A stretch of 64,000 bases of DNA, taken from the NCBI GenBank assembly GCA_950022655.1, contig OX465584.1:47970723-48034722 (forward strand), in the 5' to 3' direction. The notes beneath the pieces were generated by a model. It saw nothing but the letters and a program-made list of their open reading frames with translations, was not told the origin of the DNA and did not search any database. Positions 54,946 to 64,000 of this stretch are shown piece after piece. The translations under genes and the position numbers were made by a program. The stretch is from Alentia gelatinosa. Its lineage: Eukaryota; Annelida; Polychaeta; Phyllodocida; Polynoidae. Numbering within the stretch: the stretch's first letter is position 1; each line of letters begins with the position of its first letter.

Positions 54946-56457
54946 GCTTATAGAAACCCTTGGAAAAATACTTGCTCTTTCCGACTGCTGCGTTAGTAAC
55001 AACAAGGAGCTAAAACTATGAGTATGCAGAATGCAGTATCATTTATTTTAAGCTTTGCCTGAAATTCTTGGGTATCCAGGGGCGACAGAATCCATTTGAA
55101 AAAGAAGGTATCCAGCACAGAATTTACATCCTCGACTCAGCATACTCATTACTCGAACCATACTGTTTAACACTCGAAAGTTTGCCGACCGCACCATAAA
55201 GCCTATACCATGTAAATCCCCTGAGAAAAAGAAGTTCACGTGAATTGTTTACAAAACATTAAAAACAGAGAGGGGGATGTAGAAGATGTTAAGGGGCTGA
55301 TTGGATATCTATCTACCGGGAGTTTGTATCAGGAACGGTCCCCATAATGAACATAAACTCCCACTTTGGTTGAAAGTGAATAAACATAGAGAAAAACGCT
55401 CCCAGCTGTGTTTCTCTACGAGGCATCAGAGGCACGCGAGTCGCCCGTTACAAGTCACCCCTAAAGCTGGGATAATCAGAGGAGCAATTCCCCTCAGAGT
55501 AGACTTGTTCAGGTCTTTGACAAACAGACAAGACGGGATATTCCCCAGCATAAATAGGACCATGCCTTGAGGAATTCCCCAGGATAATTGAGATATCCCC
55601 CAGTATAGACGAGACGATGCCTAGAGGGGTTCCCCAGTACAGACTCGATAATGACTTGAGATATTATTTACGATATTTATGAACAGGTATGATATCACTG
55701 GTCTTATCATGAAATAACGGACCGGTAAGCATTAGATTTGCAGAAATTATATGTATAATATCATATCTAATACCCATAGTTGAAACAAATAACGAAATTA
55801 AGGATTAGGCCCGGCATCTACCTACAACAATATGGCTCTGATATGGTCTATGATGGACCTCCCGATACAAAACCAAAATCGCGTTGGAAGTTCACCTAAT
55901 ATCGGGACAGTTGACCACGGCTCTGCGATTAGGCACCGATACAAAATAAAGGTCTCACATCAGTCCCACATTGAAATACTGATCATATGAGATCAGATCA
56001 GATAAAAAAATTTGGAATTAGATGGACGATACATATCAATGAATCTATCTAACAAATGGTGTCCCCCATAGGAGGTGAAATCGTGCATAATTAATCTCCT
56101 AGGACTGATTTGAGTCCCAGGCTAGGACAAAAGAACCTGTAAGACAGCTGTGGGATCCCTATGGAGGAGAATTCCTAAGAACTGCAGGTAGTACCATATA
56201 GTGGGGGTTGTGGTAACTAATTTCACCATTTTGAATCTTACTGAATATCTAAGATATTTTCCCTCTAACACTGCCGTTTTGCATTACATACCATAAAATA
56301 GATATTTCCTCTAGTAAAATTGATAAATAAGGTTGTTCTTTGTGAATTTGAATCATTTATATAGGCGTCCCTCGTCTCGGACCCTTTTTGGTATGTGGAG
56401 GGCAGTTTGTAAGATGTGCATCAAACTGTGGGTAAGATGTGGTTCAAACACTTTTGG
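54946..56457. other. Spacer with two-unit ttccccag tandem and a MITE remnant
   Basis: 55537-55591 and 55592-about 55650 are two diverged copies of a roughly 55-bp unit (gatattccccag.ata, gatgcct.gaggaattccccag). 55806-55948 is a truncated GGCCCGGCGTCC-family MITE (taggcccggcatctaccta). An 89-codon frame at 55301-55570 has no recognised domain. Confidence 0.45.
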
Positions 56458-56550
56458 GCCCCGTTGAATAATCTAGGGTCCTACATAAAGACCCTTTTCT
56501 GTATGCCATAGACAGCCAGAGATGATGTGGGTCAACTTTATTCAACACTT
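56458..56550. repeat. Dispersed repeat, inverted relative of 36868-36963
   Basis: gccccgttgaataatctagg, then acccttttctgtatgcc and gatgtgggtcaactttattc, are reverse complements of the 36868 copy. A further partial copy (tttatgtaagatcatagatt, then attcaacggcc) is at about 56631-56665. Confidence 0.6.
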
Positions 56551-58760
56551 ATGGATGACCTTATGGATGTCTGATACTGTCTTAGCAAACAAACTTACGA
56601 TAACCCTTGTACAAAGTTGCGGACAAATGTCTTTATGTAAGATCATAGATTATTCAACGGCCATTGGACAATCTGGCTAAGATCCTTGAGTAAGACAAGT
56701 TAAGACAAGTTAAACGCAAACCGTTCTAGGACCTCTCTTACAGGCAGTAATATATAACTCTCCTAGGTCCACATTGTTAAACTACCCCAGGTGAAGGTGG
56801 AGGAGTAGGCATAGGAGACAGGGGACATGAAGCCAGTCTACCCTCAGATCAGAGGCGTAGATCCGTGTGGCTGTAACCATAGCGGCCTACAGATTGGAGC
56901 TACATATCTGACGTGCCAGTTCCAGTTCACTCTCCATGCAGATGTTTCAGCAGTATTACCTGAATTAAAAACGATTCGAGTATGTGTTTGGAGAGTGAGT
57001 AGTTGTTGCGTCATCGCAGAGACGCTCCGATGATCGTATGTCAACGTCATTGAGCAAAACGACATGAGAGCAACTCAACAACGTGAAAAGATGGCCTCTC
57101 CCAGAAGAAGACATCGGGATGACTTAGTAGCCCGCCTCAGGTATAGACTGAAGATCAAGAGGTTACGTCAACACCCTGTTCATCTGGCTGGCAGGTGGGG
57201 CAGGAACGGGTGTGGCCCTGGGAAAGCCCTAAACTACACACTAGAGGTGGGTAGGGAGACATTAAGGTGTAAAAACCACACAACTATGTACCAACCTAAT
57301 GGCATTCAGGAGTTCGAGATGCCATAGTCCATTACCCTTATCTATATTACGAAATAAGATAGTGCATGGCTGCCCGAGGCTTGTTACCTCGCCACAGGGG
57401 GTTTATCTACCATGGTGTGGTAAGGTTACGATTATAATGTCCTGATATCGTCGTATCGGGGTGGGGATAGGTGGGTCTGAAAACTGGAATACGGCCAGGA
57501 AGGCATTGCGATCTGGCAGGGGCGAATGAACAATAAAAGAGCAAGTTGAAACACATTGATAAATAACTCTTATACCGTGAACAGTCGGAAGGTAGGCTAA
57601 ACAGAAAACAGGTCCTATATGTTACTTTAAGCATCTGGACTTTGCTAAAGAGACAAGCTACTAAACAAAATCCATCCCGTCTTAAAAAAATATTATCCTT
57701 CTGATCACATCCATACGGAATGACATACGTTCTTAGACATTTACACTGATTTATGTCTTAGGATATAGTCATCCAGCTTGTTCACAAACGGTGGCAGTGA
57801 TGTGTGGTAGGATGACTTTCAAAGGATTAGAAAAAGATTTATCAAAGTGTTTTTATGACTTTATCCCTCTGCCCTATTACCGTTGAGATTGGGTGGCTCT
57901 CATAGATACCACCAGGTTACACATTGCAGATTGCGGGTAATACTGAAAGCACGCGTTTATCGCTTTGTATGTCATGTATCTTGACTGCTTTGATTTATAT
58001 TCGGGTCATATCTTAGGGATGGAAAGCATACGCTGTCAATATTTAATCTTTACGATTGGAGCACATGTTTGACCCAGTTTATAAACATCTAGAGAATTTT
58101 CGGAGTGTTATTCATATTTTCTACTCCTTTTTATTGGAAATATATCAAAGGCATTTCTGGGTTTTTCTATTTTGGTGCGCAAGGAATGAACATCATTGTT
58201 AACTAAATCCGCGTGAAACTTTTCTCTACCCCATTGACTATGTATCCATATCCAAAGACAGTTTTATAACAAACTCCTATACCTACCTAGATAATGCATG
58301 CACATACATATATATACATACACATACATATACATACAGATATTGACAGTCTATGTAGGGGCATACATATCATTACATTGTATTTTGGGTTTTCATTTCT
58401 TTGTGTCATTCCATCTTTATAAAACTGAGAAAGTTTGGCCTGTATATTACATTCCCAAGCAAAACAAATGACGACTGGTATTATTTACAGCAGCACCAAC
58501 AGCTGATGATGGATGTGCTTAAGAAAATGCCTTTGGTCTGGATCCACTCAGGGCATGCATCACAGGAGCTATCAGCGAGTGCTCCTCAGGGGGAACCCGG
58601 TCGTTTGTAAACCTGCTAGTGTAGAAATCGGACAATTTGTGCGCAATATACATAAGGTATTTATATAAGTATTATCACCCTCCACCATTTACTCTACTGC
58701 TAATACTGGCGCCATCTGAGACCTGTAACTATCTATTCCCGCCTATACGAATTCCTAAGC
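56551..58760. other. Gene-free spacer
   Basis: 57064-57327 is an 87-codon Arg-rich frame with no recognised domain and no clear splice context. 58299-58340 is a short acatac/atatac simple repeat. Otherwise nothing to report. Confidence 0.4.
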
Positions 58761-58871
58761 CGTTTTCCATTAGTCGACGAAAACGGCACCGATTAATTGA
58801 GTTCCTTTAAAAGTCTGTCTTTGCTACTGCACGTCGGTACCAAATAGTTGGTGAGGGTGCAGTGTAAATCT
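58761..58871. repeat. Inverted end fragment of CCGATTATTC family
   Basis: cgttttccattagtcgacga, then aaacggcaccgattaattga and ctgcacgtcggtaccaaata, are the reverse complement of the right portion of 1-296. Confidence 0.55.
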
Positions 58872-59456
58872 CCATTAGCCGACTATTTGGCACCGATCTA
58901 CAGATGGGAACCACCGAGAGATTTTTTTGGGTATACCAACGCCAGATTGGCTAATAGAAATGAGACTTGCAGACATTAATCAAATTTGGTTTAATTATGT
59001 AACAAGGCCACAACCGACGGAATTTCTCAAATATGTGTGTATCTTGATTATACAGGTGTAACAGTGTATATAACGAACCCTTAGCGATAAATTAATACCG
59101 ACTTACAATTGATGGCAGCACAAACCGACTTTTAGGGTACCTCAAAAAATCTCTGGCGTTTTGGTCGACCAATGGAAACGAGGCCTATACATGTACCTTG
59201 TTTCCCCTGCATTTTACAGGTCCATACCGATTTAAAATTCATACACTGAGTATCACCGATGACATCAAAACGTTTCGATTCTGTCGATTTGTGAGAAGGT
59301 CTGTTGGTGGTGGCCTTGTTACATAATGAATGCCAAATTAATCTGTAAGCGTTTCTGTACATGTCTCATTTCCATTCACCGATATGACGTTGGTATACCA
59401 AAAACTTGGATCGGTGGTGCCGGACTGCAGATCGGTGCCGAATAATCGGCCAAAGG
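58872..59456. repeat. MITE, CCGATTATTCGGCACCGATC family, 585 bp
   Basis: The left terminus (ccattagccgactatttggc, then accgatctacag) and right terminus (ctgcagatcggtgccgaata, then atcggccaaagg) form inverted repeats of about 35-40 bp. It is the clearest full-length member of the family. The right half is also recognisable at 62795-62952. Confidence 0.75.
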
Positions 59457-59902
59457 AAAAATTGCGTCATTCACTCGGAAATGTATTTAATAAGGGGCCT
59501 TGTGCCAGTTATCGTTTTCGCCCATTTACGTGATGTGTTGTCGTCATCGTTTTCAGATAAATTCGAATACCTTTTACAATTGAGATCCCTTATTCCGGGT
59601 GTAGGTTGATATGTAAGTATATCTGTATGTATAAGAACGATTTCTTATGGTCTATGTGGTCCAGATAGACAATATATATGAAAATAAAACAACAGTCATC
59701 ATTACATCATATGGTTGTAACATCTCAATGTCACTGCCTTTATGTTTTTGAATGATAATCATATTTTATAGCACTTTTCCTCATTTCCAGTGTTAAATCT
59801 ATTCCAGCCTCCATGACCAAGCATCACAAGGGTTGTATGATAAAACATGGTAAGAGGGGAGGGGGGAGGTGCGGGTGTCAAAAATGGTCAAAAATAGCAT
59901 AA

Positions 59903-60055
59903 TATCAAGAGACGTCACGAGTTCGAGTCTGAGTTTATTTATGCCATGCATTTTGTTGGCTCCATAATTTCATTAGTCGAAGACGAGTGACATTACGGAG
60001 CCAACAAAATGAGTGGCATAAATAAGCTCAAACTCAAACGAGTGGCGTCTAGATT
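59903..60055. repeat. Foldback unit, TGAGTTTATTTATGCCAC arms
   Basis: The left arm (gagtctgagtttatttatgc, then ttttgttggctccataat) pairs with the right arm (attacggagccaacaaaatg, then gcataaataagctcaaactc) over about 60 bp. It is joined to the MITE that follows; the same junction occurs at 49718/49719. Confidence 0.75.
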
Positions 60056-60185
60056 TTATCCTACCCTGTTTCCATATTTTTTTAGTATCAGAAAGAAGTG
60101 GCATAAACAACACTTTATGTCACTACCCGTGACATAAACAAATCCCATGTTAAGCCTATGGCGTCTTTTATTAGGGGTAGGATAA
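60056..60185. repeat. MITE, TTATCCTACCCC family, copy 4
   Basis: Left end ttatcctaccc (last base changed to t), right end ggggtaggataa. Sequence close to copy 3. Confidence 0.75.
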
Positions 60186-60519
60186 CATCATTTATGGATA
60201 GCCCTATTGGCTAGACTTGCTGACAGCGAGATTCTACAATAAAGCAATTCAAAAGAAAAAGGTGAAAAAGCCCACGTTTTAATATACCAAGGATTTATCA
60301 CCTTAGGTACCGTGGTAGATGATGGGCTTACTTAGATTTATTGTCAAGCTCGATGCTTTACAAACAGCTATTTGAAGCATACTTTTGATATAGATCTCGT
60401 TGGTTCAATTACAAGAGTACATTATCATATATAAGTTTTCAATTCAATAACATTGCCAATGTCCAAGTCTCTTTGCCTTTTCTCTAGTTCATGTTGTGGT
60501 TTTGATACGTATGTGATTT

Positions 60520-60643
60520 GGGGATATCCATAAATGATGTCATGCTATTTTTGACCATTTTACCCCCCACCCCCTCCCCTTCTCATGCTTTGTCATGGAC
60601 CCCCCCCCCCCCTGCTGCATTACGTTATTTATAGACTGTCCCT
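60520..60643. repeat. MITE, GGGGATATCCATAAATGATGTCATGC ends
   Basis: The left end (ggggatatccataaatgatg, then tcatgc) and right end (gcattacgttatttatagac, then tgtccc) are imperfect inverted repeats of about 25 bp. The centre is C-rich and includes C13 at 60600-60612. Confidence 0.65.
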
Positions 60644-60845
60644 ATACATGATAGAAATGAAATACATGGACAGGGAATAACAATGTCATCTACCCAATAG
60701 GGGACATTAATGTAACGTATTTTTAGGGGTGATTGGTGTGGACACAGGAATCTAGTATCAAAACATCGCTAGAACATAAATCACATGGTATACTTCTCTC
60801 TTTCATCAAATGCAAAACGATATGCATTTTAGCCGAGAACTACCG

Positions 60846-61163
60846 TTAGTACATCACTTTTAACATTGCTATTCCGCGAAGCAGCAGACAGGCTAGACAC
60901 GCTGGTACCGTGCGAACCGGGCTACCAGCTGCTGTCACGTGATCATGGAATAATTTAGAACTCAGGGGGAAACTTTTCCATGTCGCAGTACATTCACCAT
61001 GGCCGCCATTTGCACGGTAGACAACGCCATCTATTGACCCGCTTCTGTCTGCGGGGTCTTTGGCTGTGTACAGACAAGGTTTACCGATCGTTTCTCTAAG
61101 CCGTGTACATACAGCCCGACCGAGTAACACACGAAAGGAGTCCACACCATCAGCAGCAGCCAT
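60846..61163 (-). other. Candidate host first exon (unconfirmed open frame)
   Basis: A 105-codon minus-strand frame from the ATG at 61163 begins Met-Ala-Ala-Ala-Asp and is richer in CpG than its surroundings. A GT that could act as a splice donor follows the Gly-Gly-His-Gly codons near 61000. I recognise no domain. It may be chance; I list it because its composition stands out. Confidence 0.2.
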
Positions 61164-61738
61164 CAATGAACAAGCACTCAGCAGGGATCAGCGTAATCTC
61201 CTCGTGTTTGCGACATGGCTAATCTGTGAATTAATCATGTCAAGGACTAGTTTATCTCGTGCTTACCATCGATATTCTGATTGAACATGATAGGCACGAC
61301 AGTAGGCTACTGACGTGTTTTAGGGCAATAGTCTCATTGATTGTTCACATCATTCTATATATAAACTGTGAGTGAAACACCCGTGGGGATCCTGGGTGTT
61401 TTTCAACTCTAAATTCTTCCAACGTTATTAACCACTTAATACTAATACCCATACTAAACCTATAGAGCCTACAGATCGCTACTGAGTAAAATATATGGAA
61501 AGCCGTAATCCCCCCAGTAGAATATGGCATTTTCTGTCATCTTACAGGCACTTTAGGAACTATTTCATAAAAACAATGCACTGCGCTTACGTCGAGTTTC
61601 TGATCACGGACTTGGAATATAGGTCCATGTTCTGGTCATTTATAAAAACTTTTCTAATCATAAGTCGAAAGTTGAATAATGAATACAACATGAATTATTA
61701 CCATGATTTTGATTTGTGTGGCCGTATTCTCCTTGCAG

Positions 61739-61869
61739 TTGACACTACTAGATACTCTTTGATATCGCTCGGATTCGTCCGAGGCCGCGTATACGAGGTG
61801 GAGCAAGCCCACATCACCGGAAATGGCATGCGCATTCCGCAGTTAACCAAGTGCAGAGACGCCTATTAA
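61739..61869 (+). other. Candidate host terminal exon (unconfirmed)
   Basis: The pyrimidine-rich tattctccttgcag ending at 61738 is a good splice acceptor. It is followed by 43 codons of less AT-rich, protein-like sequence ending in TAA at 61867-61869. An AATAAA lies about 120 bp further on, near 61991. No domain recognised. Confidence 0.25.
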
Positions 61870-62459
61870 GCCCCCACATGTGCTGGTCACATCTCAAACA
61901 AAAAATACGAATATGAAGGAAGAAAATGTATCAAAGGATGACCTGGGATAATATTGAAACCATCCCTAGGATTGAGCGTTTTCCAGTATAAATAAATGTT
62001 TAAAAAGTTTACAATGTTAATTCTCAAATAGTTTTTGGTTTCTAGCCGTTGTATCAGCAATAGCAAATATAAATTTATTTACATTGGTTACTATAAACAA
62101 GAAGATTTGAGAGGATGTGAGTTGACCAGAGTTGTTATTCTGTGAAAAATATATCTTTTATTCTTCCTATTCGCCTTAAGATATGTTTCGACCTGCAAAT
62201 CCTTGCTATGTTTTGGCCTCTGATAAATTGGTCAGCCCCCATCGTCGGATTTGTTTTCATTTATGTCAGAAGTCGGCAAGCGGAAACAGGAAAACATAGT
62301 CAGCCACCGATTTCCTTTCCAATTTTTGTACACTTCTCCACGACGAAAGGGTCAGCAATCAATTTAATACTCAATTAATCAGTGAAGTTGCAGTGTATGT
62401 ATACACGAGAGCAGGGTTTCATTTAAGGGAGCATAAACAAACTGATTATGGAAGTTTGT
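61870..62459. other. Gene-free AT-rich spacer
   Basis: Apart from the AATAAA near 61991, nothing recognised. Confidence 0.4.
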
Positions 62460-62702
62460 CTGGGCAAAAGAATACACCAAGGCTGCGCTGCATCTATATT
62501 ATAATGCCACACAAGAGGCTGTAGCATCGGTATCTCATCAAATTGGATACAATTGTTGTGCTCATGAACTTAAGTATGCAGGTATGTGCCGCTCTGCATG
62601 AAATGTTATACAGTGAATTCAGAATGAGTTTCCTATTTTCAAACAGATATACATTCAAAGTTTGCTTCCCAAAACCATATATTGCAAACTCTGTTTCCGT
62701 GT
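62460..62702 (-). repeat. Dispersed repeat, inverted partner of 19090-19355
   Basis: Reverse complement aligns with 19090-19355 with one-codon-scale indels and roughly two-thirds identity by eye. See the partner entry for why coding is doubtful. Confidence 0.6.
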
Positions 62703-62794
62703 ATCCTTTCTCCTTCATATCCCAGATCGATATCCATTAAAATACTCCAATAAAACCTTCATTCTTACCTGCTTTGATTTTGCCGGTCATAGAC

Positions 62795-63200
62795 CAAGTA
62801 AGGTGGTAGCTTTAGTACATAATCTCTGCCAAATTAATCGGTCGCCGTTTGAAATACCAGGCTTTTTCCATGCACCGATCCGCCATTGATATACATCGAT
62901 CAGCGGTTCCCGACTGCAGATCGGTGCCGAATGATCAGCCAATTGAAAATGGACTTTTCCTTCAGTAATCAATTGACTCCATGTAGGCCCGCTTCTATTT
63001 TCTGATCATTCGGCGACGATGTGCAGTCAGGAACCAGTTAGGAAACCACCCAGCACTTGAAATAATCACCGACTTTTTTGTGAAGATTAAGCAATAACGA
63101 CCAACAGAAAAAAAATTATTGCACCCAGAACGATTATTTGTCACCAACCTGGAGTCAGTGGATACCATCAACAGACCTTTTAGGTAACCTTGAGGCTCCC
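62795..63200. repeat. CCGATTATTC-family fragments, two in opposite orientation
   Basis: 62901-62952 (cggttcccgactgcagatcg, then gtgccgaatgatcagcc) resembles the right end of the 58872-59456 element. 63001-63200 (tgatcattcggcgacgatgt, later acgattatttgtcacc) resembles the left end and interior of 1-296. Confidence 0.55.
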
Positions 63201-63475
63201 GATAAAAGATTATACAATTGCGGGAAGAAACGTGAAATCTTAGCAATAGATCAGGTTTTTCCGATTTGGTCTTAAATGCACACACATACACTGACATGAC
63301 CTCCCGATAAAAAAGATGCATCGTAGGCTGCACTATGCTATGGGCAGCCTGCATCCTAGTGTAGCGGAAGGTCTTCAATTTCTGTCACAGTATGTGGACA
63401 CACCCCTTTAGAGCATAAAAAGACATCGGTACCTTATCTCACCCCTGGTATAGGTTTAACCATAGGAAAGAAAAA
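63201..63475. other. Gene-free spacer
   Basis: Nothing recognised. Confidence 0.4.
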
Positions 63476-63637
63476 GGGGCCATCCGTAAAGTACGTACGC
63501 ACTAGGGGGGGGGGGGGTTAAAAATTTCAGAAATTTTGCGTATGCTCCCTCTTTGTTCTATTGCGTACAAGATTGGGAGAGGGGGTGGGGGGTCCAAAAT
63601 TTCAGAAATTCTGCGTACGTACTTTATGGATGGCCCC
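63476..63637. repeat. MITE with GGGGCCATCCGTAAAGTACG ends
   Basis: GGGGCCATCCGTAAAGTACG followed by TACGC at the left and its near-perfect inverse at the right form 25-bp inverted repeats. AAAAA flanks both sides and may be the target duplication. Internally, ttcagaaatttt.gcgta occurs in mirrored positions and a G14-type run lies at about 63507. 162 bp. Confidence 0.85.
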
Positions 63638-64000
63638 AAAAAGAACCATCAAACATCACCCCAGTAAAGTGCCAATACCACGTCACAGCCATGGCAGAGT
63701 GATTGTGAGATGAACAGTGGTCAGGTTTTTTGAGAGCAGACTAGACATCAACATGGAAACGTTTCTAACTAGATTTACGAACTAATTTGAATTATTCTGA
63801 TATTGCGATGCTTTTCTGACGTCCGTGAAATGAGTGAGATAAATCCAGAACCACACGCTAATCGTAGAATACACAATACTCCACTCATATGGATGCACCG
63901 TAATCATCACTCGTCATCGCTTGGATGTTGATTGGAGCCATCCAAACTCGTGGAGTATTGTGAATTTATACAATTCTCAATCCGTTTCTATATAGATATT
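63638..64000. other. Gene-free spacer
   Basis: Short inverse words (atactccactc near 63880 and gtggagtattg near 63951) hint at a further small foldback. No gene. Confidence 0.35.

Larger units (their letters stand above)
59838..60206. repeat. GGGG..ATCCATAAA MITE interrupted by another repeat
   Basis: tcaaaaatggtcaaaaatag before, and catcatttatggatagccc after, the inserted 59903-60185 unit together match the uninterrupted inverse copy at 60520-60643. This is a nested insertion. Confidence 0.65.

Noticed and set aside
62494..62718. Conserved coding region shared with 18959-19393
   Set aside because: Differences are spread over all codon positions with a small indel; the DNA repeat explains the match.

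Overview
This window is low-coding-density animal DNA, most likely from a marine invertebrate. I base that on the AT-rich, intron-like or intergenic background, the many short TA-flanked inverted-repeat elements (MITE-like), simple-sequence tracts, a DIRS-type tyrosine-recombinase retroelement and a Ty3/gypsy element with an envelope gene. I cannot name the species or phylum. No host gene is recognised with confidence. No tRNA, rRNA or CRISPR array was seen.

The centrepiece is a complete Ty3/gypsy-type (Metaviridae) endogenous retrovirus at 25188-36856 on the plus strand. It has two 469-bp LTRs that look identical by eye, TGTAAAG...CTTTACA termini and a 4-bp AGAT target duplication. It carries open gag, pol and env frames, plus about 3 kb of unexplained sequence between env and the 3' LTR. 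Gag and Pol are joined by a textbook -1 slippery heptamer (G GGA AAC) that abuts the gag stop codon. Pol holds protease, reverse transcriptase, RNase H and integrase in gypsy order with all catalytic residues visible. Env has a signal peptide, a tetra-arginine cleavage site followed by a fusion-peptide-like segment of the baculovirus-F/errantivirus type, a membrane anchor and a long cytoplasmic tail. The insertion looks very young.

The second large element, on the minus strand at about 4600-8815, is a DIRS-like retroelement. It has a Gag with a coiled coil and zinc finger, a reverse transcriptase-RNase H, and a tyrosine recombinase overlapping the RT frame. It is probably dead: the start of pol is frameshifted near 7110 and the first catalytic arginine of the recombinase is replaced by glutamine. 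Both retroelements are much more GC-rich than the surrounding DNA.

The rest is a mosaic of non-autonomous repeats. Recognisable families are: TTATCCTACCCC-ended elements (four copies); elements ended by CCGATTATTCGGCACCGATC (several copies); GGCCCGGCGTCCACC-ended elements; GGCCCAGTTTACACC-ended elements; a CGTTTACACTAGACGATT-ended element; GGGG..ATCCATAAA..ACGT-ended elements; and an asymmetric hairpin-carrying family at 24.5 and 47.8 kb. One copy of the last family can be compared with a paralogous empty site at 51.7 kb. Several elements are nested in one another (49.6, 59.9 and 60.5 kb). Two weak candidate host exons are noted near 61 kb.
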